DNA of 46,231 nt from assembly GCA_944358855.1 (NCBI GenBank), contig CALVSC010000003.1, positions 1-46,231 of the forward strand, written 5' to 3'. How positions within the stretch are numbered: the first letter of the stretch is position 1; each line of letters opens with the position of its first letter. The notes below the pieces were generated by a model, which saw only the letters and a list, made by a program, of their open reading frames with translations, searched no databases and was not told the origin of the DNA. This DNA comes from an uncultured Bacilli bacterium (GTDB lineage Bacteria; Bacillota_I; Bacilli_A; RF39; UBA660). Positions 33,722-41,529 of this stretch are shown here, piece after piece. Position numbers and translations under genes: made by a program.

Positions 33722-34654
33722 ATGGATTTTGTAAGAGAACATAAAAGATTAAGCACGATTATTCTTATTGTAGCCATATTATTACTTCTATTTGGAACAA
33801 CATTTGCTAGATATGTTTATAATGTTATTCATAATCATATTTTAGAAAGTAATGAGTTTTACTTTAATAGTAGTGTTCTAAGTATGGATGGAAGTGAATT
33901 TAAAATAAATAACTGGGATGGAGTAAATCCTTATACTTTAACCATCGATGTCAACAACAAGAAAAATACTTTAAAATCAACGAAAAGTGATATTTCATAT
34001 GATATTGAAGTAAGTTGTCCTAGTTCTGTTACTTGTACTTTAAATAAAACAAGTGGAGTAATTTATGAAGCATCTGGAACAGATTCTTATCAAATTACAG
34101 TAACGCCAAAAGATACGTTTCATGAAGGAGATGAAGTAGTCGTAGAAACAAAAGCAACTTCAACCTCTCCTTATGTAAAAGAATTAAAAGGTACTTATAC
34201 AATAGGAATTGAAACCCTGGATTTTACTTATAATATTGAAGACAACGTAGGTGATAAATTCTTTACTTTAAATCTAACGAACACATCAACATATTATGAA
34301 GTAACAAAAGCTTTTTCTGGATACCAAGTCGGAGACCATTTAACAATAGAAGAATATAACGCTTTAACAGATGACCAAAAGGAAAATTGCTTTTCTGCAG
34401 AAGTAACTTTATCCTTTGTACCAAAGGATATCTACCTAGACATGACAAATAGAAAATATCTAGATAGAGACGCTAATAGTGAAACTCTAGAAGTAGTAAA
34501 TAATCATAATTATGTAAGTGGTTTTAGTTTTAAAATGGATGCTAGTTCTAGTGAAAAAATAATATTTTATAAAAAAGATCCAAAAGAAGATTATACATAT
34601 CCCATAACAAATGAAAACTCGGTAATAGATGTAAATGTAAACATAGCAGAATAG
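33722..34654 (+). CDS. SipW-dependent-type surface protein, larger
   Basis: A 310-residue protein with an N-terminal signal/anchor helix at about residues 12-28, ending TTFARYVYNVI, the same kind of junction as its neighbours. The mature part appears to hold two beta-sandwich modules: about residues 55-165 (with Cys in SCPSSVTCTL) and 165-310. GAGGTGAT precedes the ATG. It is the last gene of its operon. The Cys pair might form a disulfide in the exported state. It may be an accessory component of the surface structure; the function is inferred from neighbours only. Confidence 0.6.
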   Translation: MDFVREHKRLSTIILIVAILLLLFGTTFARYVYNVIHNHILESNEFYFNSSVLSMDGSEFKINNWDGVNPYTLTIDVNNKKNTLKSTKSDISYDIEVSCPSSVTCTLNKTSGVIYEASGTDSYQITVTPKDTFHEGDEVVVETKATSTSPYVKELKGTYTIGIETLDFTYNIEDNVGDKFFTLNLTNTSTYYEVTKAFSGYQVGDHLTIEEYNALTDDQKENCFSAEVTLSFVPKDIYLDMTNRKYLDRDANSETLEVVNNHNYVSGFSFKMDASSSEKIIFYKKDPKEDYTYPITNENSVIDVNVNIAE

Positions 34655-34676
34655 ACTATGATATTAAAAAAAAATA

Positions 34677-34685
34677 TGTTATAAT
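34677..34685 (+). promoter_or_regulatory. Extended -10 promoter for the ATPase operon
   Basis: TGTTATAAT lies about 16 bases before the AAGGAGGGTG ribosome site of the gene at 34716. Confidence 0.6.
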
Positions 34686-34715
34686 TTTTCTAGCATAAGA
34701 TAAGGAGGGTGTAAT

Positions 34716-35780
34716 GTGAGTAAAAATTTAATTACAAGATATTTAAACTATAAAAAGAAACGCTTAGTATCATACGCCTTATCTATGTATCAAGATAATA
34801 CTTATTTAGACTATGAAATAGAATGTTTAAATCGCTATGCTAATAATTATATTGAAGTATATTATCATAAGAAATTTGAAACACTAGATAATAAAACACC
34901 AGTAGATAATAAAGCGATAGAACAAGAACAAGAAGGAATAAGATTAGAATTACTTGATAAATTAAATGTAAGAGAAATTTTAGAAAGTAACGCAAGTTTT
35001 ATTAGAAAAAAAGAAATTATTAACATCACTAAAAAATATATGGAAGTAGTAATTGCTTTTGATAGCAAACTAGTAACACCAGAAAATGTAGAAGAAATAA
35101 TTACAAAACTAATAACTAGTATTAGTCAAAAGTTACCAGTATTACAAAATGCTATTCCCAACTGGATAAAAAAGTGGAAAGAGACTGAAAAAACGATAAA
35201 GAAATTAATAGTTGAAAAACAAAACTTTATCTTACGCCAAGTACCATATGATGAAGATTTATGGGAAGTAACTCTACTAACAAGAGTAAAACAGATCAAT
35301 ATTTATAAAAGAAATTTAATAGAAAGAGTAAATAGTGAAAGTGAAGTAGAAATTGAAAAAATAAAACTAGTTGCTTTAATATTAAATCAAATTATATTAA
35401 GAGATATTGTATTAAAAGAAAAAATAGGGAATTATATTATTCCAATATCAGAAAATGCTTGGTCTAAAAAAGAAGAATTAAAAGAACTATTTGATTTATT
35501 AGACGATAGTATTTTAAAAGACCATGTGTTTATTGGAATTAGTTATAATGAATTATTAGGAAGTAAAAAACTATTAGAGAAAAAACAAGCTGGATATCAT
35601 TTCGCTTGTTATCAAGATTTAACCTACATCTTAGATATACCAACAAAAGTAGATACGATTGATTCATCTAACTTATTTAGTTATTTGATGATTACAGGAT
35701 ATAAAGCAAAAGATTTACCAATAATAGAAAAACAAGAACCGACAATAATGAAAAAAATAATGATTAGTAAGGAAGTATAG
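34716..35780 (+). CDS. Helical cytoplasmic protein of unknown family, first gene of the ATPase operon
   Basis: A 354-residue soluble protein rich in Lys, Glu, Ile and Leu and almost wholly helical in appearance. There is no signal, no membrane helix and no recognisable motif. The start is GTG 34716 with AAGGAGGGTG upstream; the overlapping ATG two bases earlier runs at once into TGA. It ends one base before the AAA+ ATPase gene, so the two are tightly coupled and probably interact. Together with the 550-residue coiled-coil protein it may form the cytoplasmic side of the machinery. No homology between the two was obvious to me. Confidence 0.6.
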   Translation: MSKNLITRYLNYKKKRLVSYALSMYQDNTYLDYEIECLNRYANNYIEVYYHKKFETLDNKTPVDNKAIEQEQEGIRLELLDKLNVREILESNASFIRKKEIINITKKYMEVVIAFDSKLVTPENVEEIITKLITSISQKLPVLQNAIPNWIKKWKETEKTIKKLIVEKQNFILRQVPYDEDLWEVTLLTRVKQINIYKRNLIERVNSESEVEIEKIKLVALILNQIILRDIVLKEKIGNYIIPISENAWSKKEELKELFDLLDDSILKDHVFIGISYNELLGSKKLLEKKQAGYHFACYQDLTYILDIPTKVDTIDSSNLFSYLMITGYKAKDLPIIEKQEPTIMKKIMISKEV

Positions 35781-35781
35781 T

Positions 35782-37332
35782 ATGGATACATTTATCAGAT
35801 TTTTATATGAATTTATGTCCGTCTTTTTTAACGGACTGTTTACAATATTTAAAGGTATTGCATCCGGCTTCATGCAGATGTTTGATTTTAGTGAATACCT
35901 ATACATTATTCAATTTTATAAAAATGACTTTAAAATGTCAGAATGGATATTAGTTATTGTCGCAATTATTGTTTTAGCTATTCTATTAGCTTTAATTATC
36001 CTAGTATTATATTTAATAGTAAGAAAATATATTAGATTTAGAAAAACTCTAGTAGAGCAAGAATCTATGTTAACGGAAATAGGGGAATTGAATCAAAAAG
36101 TTGCTAGTCTTGTAAAAGAAAAAGAAGATATTTTAGCAATGAAAGTGTCACAACTTGGATTAAAGCCAGACGAAGCGAATGTTATTAGTGAAGAAGAAAC
36201 AGGAGAAAAGCCAAAAGAAGGAGAAGATCCACAACTTGATGAAGATGACAGTAAATATCGTTTCTCTAAATTACATGCCATTGATTTACAGTATAGAGAT
36301 TATAAAGTTCAAAACTACAATAATACATTTACGCTAGAAGAATTAGTAGATAACTTTAGAAACTTCGCCGCTTCCAAGCTAAAACTATATTACACAACTA
36401 AAATGATACGTTTATTTATTTCATCATTATCCGCAACGAAACTTGTAATCCTACAAGGTATCTCTGGTACTGGTAAGACTTCCCTTGCATATGCCTGGGG
36501 TAAATTTATTAAACGAGATGCAATCATTGCCTCTGTTCAACCATCTTGGAGAGACCGTACAGAATTATTTGGATACTTCAACGAGTTTACCAAGAAGTTT
36601 AATGAAACAGACGTATTAAAAGCATTATATGTTGCTGGATATACGGATGATGTCTATGTAACTGTACTAGATGAAATGAACATTGCCCGTGTCGAATATT
36701 ATTTCGCCGAAATGTTATCTATTCTAGAAATGCCTAGTAGAGATGAATGGATTATCGAACTTGTACCAAGTAGTTGGGATACCGACCCTAAAAAATTAAA
36801 AAATGGTAAATTACAAATACCTGGAAACATGTGGTATATTGGTACTATCAACAACGATGACTCTACTTTCGCTGTAACAGATAAGGTATACGACCGTGCT
36901 ATGCCAATCGATATCAACGATAAAGGACAACCATTTGAACCAGTGGATACAGAAGCAATGAACATTAATAGTTCTTACCTAGAAGGATTATTTGCTGATG
37001 CTAAACAAAAACATCCTCTATCAGAAGATATGGAACAAAAAATATCAGAAATGGATGACTACGTTATTAAACATTTCCGTATCGCCTTTGGTAACCGTAT
37101 TGTTAAACAGATGAGAGACTTTGTCGCAACCTATGTAGAATGTGGTGGAACAGAAGTAGATGGTGTTGATTATTATATCGCAAGAAAGATATTAAGAAAG
37201 TTTGAACAATTAAACTTAGCCTATATCAGAGATGAAATTGATGGCTTTATTGATTTCTTAAATAAAGAATTTGGAAAAGAAAACTTTAATGAATGTAAAG
37301 ACTACTTATTAAGACTTAAGAAATTAGTTTAA
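35782..37332 (+). CDS. Membrane-anchored McrB-type AAA+ ATPase
   Basis: A 516-residue protein. Residues 1-35: hydrophobic/amphipathic start; 55-80: a clear membrane helix; 88-118: coiled coil; then an acidic linker and an AAA+ domain from about 195. Walker A is GISGTGKT (226-233), Walker B is VLDEMN (Asp297, Glu298), sensor 1 is IGTINNDDST, and DRAM supplies the likely arginine finger. The DEMN motif and NARVEYYFAE-type continuation (here NIARVEYYFAE) are McrB signatures. Classical McrB is a GTPase of a DNA restriction system and is soluble with a DNA-binding N terminus; here that is replaced by a membrane anchor. The next gene is its DUF2357 (McrC-type) partner. It probably forms a hexameric remodeller on the inner membrane face. 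Confidence 0.85.
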   Translation: MDTFIRFLYEFMSVFFNGLFTIFKGIASGFMQMFDFSEYLYIIQFYKNDFKMSEWILVIVAIIVLAILLALIILVLYLIVRKYIRFRKTLVEQESMLTEIGELNQKVASLVKEKEDILAMKVSQLGLKPDEANVISEEETGEKPKEGEDPQLDEDDSKYRFSKLHAIDLQYRDYKVQNYNNTFTLEELVDNFRNFAASKLKLYYTTKMIRLFISSLSATKLVILQGISGTGKTSLAYAWGKFIKRDAIIASVQPSWRDRTELFGYFNEFTKKFNETDVLKALYVAGYTDDVYVTVLDEMNIARVEYYFAEMLSILEMPSRDEWIIELVPSSWDTDPKKLKNGKLQIPGNMWYIGTINNDDSTFAVTDKVYDRAMPIDINDKGQPFEPVDTEAMNINSSYLEGLFADAKQKHPLSEDMEQKISEMDDYVIKHFRIAFGNRIVKQMRDFVATYVECGGTEVDGVDYYIARKILRKFEQLNLAYIRDEIDGFIDFLNKEFGKENFNECKDYLLRLKKLV

Positions 37333-37350
37333 TAGAAAGGAAGGGTAACT

Positions 37351-38478
37351 ATGGATAAAGAAGAACAAGAAGTATTAAATGAATCGTTAAATCAAGATGA
37401 GTTCTTCTCAAATATGAATTCACTTTTATCTGTAAAAACAGACTATGAAAAAAGAGAATATGATTATGAGTGGATTGATATCATAGACGAAACTCTTCCT
37501 TATCTTGATAACATTTTACGTAATCCTAAAAGATTTATTATTAATGAAGAAGAAGTAGTAAAAGTAGAAAAATCCAAAAAAGTAACAGTAGAAAGTATTA
37601 TTCACTTATCACAACATACAAACTATATTCAAAAAATAGAAGATAATGGGGATGTAAAACCCTCTAAAATTCTAAATATCAACAAAGAAGAAAGTTTGGA
37701 TACTTATGAAAATAGATTTATTTATACATTAATTAATAATGTTAGAAACTTCTATGAAAAAAGGCGTGCAGAAACAGGGGACTATTCTTATTTTAAAGAC
37801 AAAAAACAATTAAAATTTGAAGCAAACACAGTAATAGATACAGAAGAAGTTCAAATATCATTAGACATTTCTTCTAAGAATGAAGCAAAACTAGATACTA
37901 AGAAAAACGCTGGGGAAGAAAGTGTTGCTGACAGATTAAAAAGAATAAAAGTACAACTAGATGGTTTCACAATGTCAGAATTAATGCAAACACTAGCTAA
38001 ATTACATGTACCACCAGTTCGTTCACCTATAAGAAAAACAAACGTAATTTTAAAGAATCCAAACTTCCAAAAAGCAGAAGCTTTATGGAACTACATGCAA
38101 ATGTATGAAGAAAAAGATATTAGTGAAAACGATCATCAAGAATACTATGATACAGGTTCTCTAAAAAAAGAATACAATCAAGCATTTTTAAGTCTATATA
38201 CGGCAAATAAAATGCTAGATCATGAAAATAAGACAATGTCTGAAAATAAATTACTTTCTAAAACGATGAATCGTCTAATCGAAAACATCTTAGAAAGTAA
38301 TTATGAAATAACAGAACAAGAAATAAAAGACTTATTCAATAAACAATTAAAACTAATTAAAAAAGCAAATGAAGCGAAAAGAAGAAGAATTAAAAAACTT
38401 CTTTTAGATAAACTAAATGATGAAAACAAATCATATATAGAAGATTGGAAAATACTAGAGGAGACGGTAATATGCTAA
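37351..38478 (+). CDS. DUF2357 (McrC-type) partner without nuclease domain
   Basis: A 375-residue soluble protein with DUF2357 hallmarks: TYENRFIYTLINNV (Tyr119-Arg122 core), and VPPVRSPIRKTNVILKNPNFQKAEALW. DUF2357 proteins pair with McrB-type ATPases, and many also carry a PD-(D/E)XK nuclease. None is visible here: the C-terminal third is Lys-rich helix (KRRRIKKLLLDKLNDENK), without the spaced D-ExK pattern. It would therefore regulate or engage the ATPase rather than cut DNA. AAAGGAAGGG precedes the ATG. Its end overlaps the start of a signal peptidase gene by seven bases, tying the McrBC-like pair to protein export. Confidence 0.75.
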   Translation: MDKEEQEVLNESLNQDEFFSNMNSLLSVKTDYEKREYDYEWIDIIDETLPYLDNILRNPKRFIINEEEVVKVEKSKKVTVESIIHLSQHTNYIQKIEDNGDVKPSKILNINKEESLDTYENRFIYTLINNVRNFYEKRRAETGDYSYFKDKKQLKFEANTVIDTEEVQISLDISSKNEAKLDTKKNAGEESVADRLKRIKVQLDGFTMSELMQTLAKLHVPPVRSPIRKTNVILKNPNFQKAEALWNYMQMYEEKDISENDHQEYYDTGSLKKEYNQAFLSLYTANKMLDHENKTMSENKLLSKTMNRLIENILESNYEITEQEIKDLFNKQLKLIKKANEAKRRRIKKLLLDKLNDENKSYIEDWKILEETVIC

Positions 38479-39086
38479 GAAAAGTATTAGATAGTAAGTA
38501 TTTTCAAATCCCATATAAAATAATAAAAACAATAATATTTATCATGTTAATTGTTTATTTAGCCTTTATTTTATGTCAAAGATTATCTGGAAATAAAAGT
38601 ATATGTGGATATCGTCTATTTGCAGTCGCAACAGGAAGTATGGTTCCAGATTATCAAATAAATGATGTGCTAGCGATTAAAAAAGTATCTCATAATGAAT
38701 TAAAAGTAGGGGACGATATTACATATCTAGGAACAAAACAAGATGTAAATGGTCGAATTGTTACCCATAGAATTATTAAAATAGTAAATAAAGATGGAAA
38801 AAAACAATATATAACGAAAGGTATTAATAATGAGGTAGAAGATCCCGTCATTGAAGATGGACAAATATATGGTAAAGTAGTTGGGAAAGTACCAATTATT
38901 AGTGAAATAAATCACATAGTAAAAAATCAATATGGCTTTTTCTTTTTAATATTTTTGCCAATTGTTTTAGTTATCTTTTTAGAAATAGCTGATACTGTAA
39001 CAGATATAAAGAAGGATAAACTAGAATATGAAAATGAGAAAAAAGAGGAGGAGAAGGATGAAGACAAATCGGAGGAAATTATCTGA
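38472..39086 (+). CDS. sipW: SipW/ER-type signal peptidase I
   Basis: A 204-residue protein with a membrane helix (about 18-36), VATGSMVPDYQINDVLAI with catalytic Ser56, IVTHRIIKI with His99, a NNEVEDP segment with the likely acid residue, a second membrane helix at about 155-175 and a short acidic/Lys tail. This is the compact SipW form, without the long extension of the enzyme at 22270. GGAGACGGT precedes ATG 38472, which lies inside the DUF2357 gene. Its own end overlaps the following fibre-type gene by 29 bases, so enzyme and probable substrate are translationally coupled, as in the sipW-tasA arrangement. Confidence 0.85.
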   Translation: MLRKVLDSKYFQIPYKIIKTIIFIMLIVYLAFILCQRLSGNKSICGYRLFAVATGSMVPDYQINDVLAIKKVSHNELKVGDDITYLGTKQDVNGRIVTHRIIKIVNKDGKKQYITKGINNEVEDPVIEDGQIYGKVVGKVPIISEINHIVKNQYGFFFLIFLPIVLVIFLEIADTVTDIKKDKLEYENEKKEEEKDEDKSEEII

Positions 39087-39813
39087 CAATAAAGAACAAA
39101 ATGATAAAAGAAGAATTCGTAAACGAATCATCATTCGAAGTCTACTACTTGTTGCCTTTCTCTTAGCAATTAACACCTTTGCGTGGTTTACTTATATTTC
39201 AAGAGCAGGAGTTACCTTAAATGCAAGTGTAGTAAACTGGGATGTAACATTCCTAGAAGAAACGAATGTAATTAGAGAAATTGTTATTAATGTAAAAGAT
39301 ATGAAACCAGGAATGTTACCAGTAGAAAGAAAAGTAAGTATTAAAAATGGTGGAGAAGTAGATGCGAAAATTACTTATGTTTTAAAAACAGTAACATTAT
39401 TAGGGCAAGATATAAAACTAGATAAATCAACAGATGAAATCCATCAAAGTCTAGCCAATGATTATCCATTTAAATTAGTATTAAACTTAGACAAAACAAT
39501 AGTAAAACCATTTGATAGTGGAAACTTTGATATCTCTATTAACTGGGACTATGAAGCAGATGAATTTTATAAATTAAATGATTTTTATACTTATGATGCT
39601 GGAGTATATTATTACACATTAAATAATGGAACATATCAAATAGATAACACGGTAACGGAACAAAACTTTAAAGAAAAAGTATCTCAAGGACTATACTTAG
39701 AAAAAGATGATGCTGATAGTTTCTGGGGATATGCTTGTGGACAATATGAAAACTCTACAGGAAAACCATGTTTAAAACTAGAATTTGAATTAAATGCTAC
39801 ACAAGTAGAATAA
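39058..39813 (+). CDS. SipW-dependent-type surface protein
   Basis: A 251-residue protein with a strongly basic 27-residue start, a hydrophobic signal (about 28-40), then NTFAWFTYISRAGVTLNASVVNWDVTF, closely matching the junction and first strands of its counterparts. Its mature domain is acidic and beta-rich, with a YACGQYENSTGKPCLKLEFEL end containing two Cys. GAGGAGAAGG precedes ATG 39058; an earlier ATG lacks a site. It is the last gene of the ATPase operon and the likely substrate of the signal peptidase it overlaps. A bidirectional terminator follows. Confidence 0.7.
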   Translation: MKTNRRKLSDNKEQNDKRRIRKRIIIRSLLLVAFLLAINTFAWFTYISRAGVTLNASVVNWDVTFLEETNVIREIVINVKDMKPGMLPVERKVSIKNGGEVDAKITYVLKTVTLLGQDIKLDKSTDEIHQSLANDYPFKLVLNLDKTIVKPFDSGNFDISINWDYEADEFYKLNDFYTYDAGVYYYTLNNGTYQIDNTVTEQNFKEKVSQGLYLEKDDADSFWGYACGQYENSTGKPCLKLEFELNATQVE

Positions 39814-39840
39814 AAGCACTTTCAAAGAAGTGCTATTTTA
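39814..39840. terminator. Bidirectional terminator between convergent surface genes
   Basis: Stem AGCACTT/AAGTGCT with loop TCAAAG, A-rich on the left and ATTTTATTTG on the right. Both convergent genes end at its edges. Confidence 0.75.
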
Positions 39841-40450
39841 TTTGTTCAAAATGTAATGTAACTTTCATTAGTGCTTTACTACTATTATCAATACCAACAT
39901 CAGTATCTTGTGAATTATCCATAGTACCAGTTTCATCATCCCATACTACATAAATACGAAAGACGCTACTAGCTTTATTTTTAGGTATCTGTTGTACAAT
40001 ACCTGTATCTGCAACATACTCTCGTCTATCCTCAACCGGTACCATATCATTACTAGTAGGGTTATACTCGAATGTTTCAGTCTTTAAATCAGAAACACTA
40101 GAATTATCCGCTACCTCTGAACGAATAGTAACAGTAAAAGGAACATCTACATTACTAGCATCAATAGAAATAGTATAATAACCTTCTACTCCAGGAGCAA
40201 TTACACCTTCATTATGATATAAATCCTCTGGAAAAGTAGGGGTAATTGTCGTTGTTAAAGTCTTTTTGTTCATAATATCTTCGCCATTTACTTTAATATT
40301 CCAACTAGCAATATCTCCTTCGACATTACCACTAACACCACGTCTATATTTAGCATAAGAAGATTGGAATAAATAAATTAAACAAACACTAACGATAATG
40401 ACAAATAAAAGAATAAACCAAATATCTTTCTTTTTACTTTCTTCTTTCAT
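39833..40450 (-). CDS. SipW-dependent-type surface protein (minus strand)
   Basis: A 205-residue protein with a signal/anchor helix at about residues 8-26, then SSYAKYRRGVSGNVEGDIASWNIKVN and a beta-rich domain ending with YVVWDDE and a final strand. It is a paralogue of the protein at 32495-33070, with which it shares the post-signal motif and the WDD segment. I chose 40450 as start because AAGGTAGGTG precedes it. It is the only gene of the locus on the minus strand and has its own promoter, so its expression can be set separately. Its stop codon lies in the shared terminator. Confidence 0.65.
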   Translation of the reverse strand: MKEESKKKDIWFILLFVIIVSVCLIYLFQSSYAKYRRGVSGNVEGDIASWNIKVNGEDIMNKKTLTTTITPTFPEDLYHNEGVIAPGVEGYYTISIDASNVDVPFTVTIRSEVADNSSVSDLKTETFEYNPTSNDMVPVEDRREYVADTGIVQQIPKNKASSVFRIYVVWDDETGTMDNSQDTDVGIDNSSKALMKVTLHFEQIK

Positions 40451-40473
40451 AGGTACACCTACCTTATAGATAA

Positions 40474-40482
40474 ATTTTACCA
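40474..40482 (-). promoter_or_regulatory. Secondary extended -10 for the minus-strand surface gene
   Basis: Reads TGGTAAAAT on the minus strand, 24 bases before the start codon. It may act in addition to the stronger promoter at 40522-40550. Confidence 0.4.
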
Positions 40483-40521
40483 TAAAATAAAGGTAAATAA
40501 AATAAAAACTTATGATTAGTA

Positions 40522-40550
40522 TATATATAATTTATCATAATAAGTGTCAA
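40522..40550 (-). promoter_or_regulatory. Sigma A promoter for the minus-strand surface gene
   Basis: On the minus strand: TTGACA (40550-40545), 17 bases, TATATA (40527-40522). Consensus -35 with ideal spacing; it would give a leader of about 65 bases. Confidence 0.65.
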
Positions 40551-40594
40551 CTTATAATACAAGAATGAAAAATATTTATAAAATAGCAAAAATA

Positions 40595-40603
40595 TGATAT
40601 ATT
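40595..40603 (+). promoter_or_regulatory. Extended -10 promoter for the lipoprotein gene
   Basis: TGATATATT lies about 20 bases before the ATG at 40624; TTTATA 17 bases upstream is a weak -35. The surrounding sequence is very AT-rich. Confidence 0.45.
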
Positions 40604-40623
40604 CATAATAAGGATGTGACGAT

Positions 40624-41460
40624 ATGAAAAAGACAATACTTTTATTAGGAGTAATAATATCAACACTACTATTAACAGGGTGTGATGGAAATGTAACAAG
40701 AGATATTAGACATGCTGGTTTTGCTCTATCTGGTAATGAATTTGCTTGTTCTACATTAATGCCAATTGATGATGAAACCCCTGCCCAAGAGACAATTATG
40801 TATTCAGACGGATCTTTTGCTATTACCGAATCAGGAAGACTATATGAACTATCTTTACAACAACCATATAGTAATGAAGAAAACTGTCGTAAAATATCAT
40901 TCTCTGTAGATATCATAGCCTATATGGATAATAAAATATTAAAAGGAATTGATAACAAATATTACTATGCACCTGGATCAAGTAATCAACCAGCATTAAG
41001 TGAAGTAACTACAGCGGATAGTGAATATCAGATCTATAACTTATTACTTAGTAGTCCAACAGTAAAAAAAGTGATGACAGTAAATACTGGACAAGGAATA
41101 TATTACGTATTAGAAGATGATGGAACAGTATATGAATATACCTTAGTACAACAAGATAATGCTTCTCCATATCAAATACAATCTAAAATACCAGTATACT
41201 CTAGTTCAGAATATGGAAATATTATAGACTTTAACTATGCAGGAGATAGTACAACAACCTATATTAAAACAGAAAACGAAATCTATCGTATGAAAGCAAC
41301 GAATGAAGAAGAGTGTACAAAATATGCAGATGTTGCTTGCAACTATAAAATGAAAAAAGATGAAACTTTGACAAAGTATTATAAAGAAGAACCAAAGATA
41401 TTATATTATGGACCAAGTATTTTAATTACAACTTATGGAAAAGAGTTTACACCAGCATAG
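40624..41460 (+). CDS. Lipoprotein of unknown function
   Basis: A 278-residue protein with a classical lipoprotein signal: MKK, a hydrophobic stretch, and lipobox LLTGC with the modified Cys at residue 20. The mature part has repeated short strands with Tyr-rich patterns (ESGRLYELSL, DNKYYYAPG, GTVYEYTLVQ, NEIYRMKA), suggestive of a small beta-propeller-like fold. Further Cys are present (FACST, NCRK, ECTKYADVACNY). It would be anchored on the outer membrane-leaflet side. It lies at the edge of the surface-protein locus, and whether it belongs to it is uncertain. A strong terminator overlaps its end. Confidence 0.7.
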   Translation: MKKTILLLGVIISTLLLTGCDGNVTRDIRHAGFALSGNEFACSTLMPIDDETPAQETIMYSDGSFAITESGRLYELSLQQPYSNEENCRKISFSVDIIAYMDNKILKGIDNKYYYAPGSSNQPALSEVTTADSEYQIYNLLLSSPTVKKVMTVNTGQGIYYVLEDDGTVYEYTLVQQDNASPYQIQSKIPVYSSSEYGNIIDFNYAGDSTTTYIKTENEIYRMKATNEEECTKYADVACNYKMKKDETLTKYYKEEPKILYYGPSILITTYGKEFTPA

Positions 41461-41474
41461 TAAACTCTTTTTTT
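41440..41474 (+). terminator. Rho-independent terminator after the lipoprotein gene
   Basis: An 11-bp perfect stem AAAGAGTTTAC/GTAAACTCTTT around the stop codon, followed by TTTT. The final T also form part of the next promoter's -35. Confidence 0.85.
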
Positions 41475-41501
41475 GACTAAAATGACATTTTATGGTAAAA
41501 T
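41473..41501 (+). promoter_or_regulatory. Sigma A promoter for the acyltransferase gene
   Basis: TTGACT, 17 bases, TAAAAT with TGG extension. The -35 overlaps the end of the preceding terminator. Confidence 0.8.
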
Positions 41502-41529
41502 AAGCCTAATTATTTAGGGGGCGAAAGCG

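Noticed and set aside
36689-36697. TGTCGAA inside the ATPase gene as a Spo0A site
   Set aside because: It is a single copy within a coding sequence and far from any start; expected by chance or codon choice.
35782-38478. McrBC restriction system (anti-phage defence)
   Set aside because: There is a membrane helix instead of a DNA-binding domain, no nuclease, and export genes on both sides. Defence is not excluded, but the sequence does not support it.
40464-40916. Minus-strand ORF of 150 residues over the lipoprotein gene start
   Set aside because: It overlaps the well-supported lipoprotein gene and its promoter, and has no family features.
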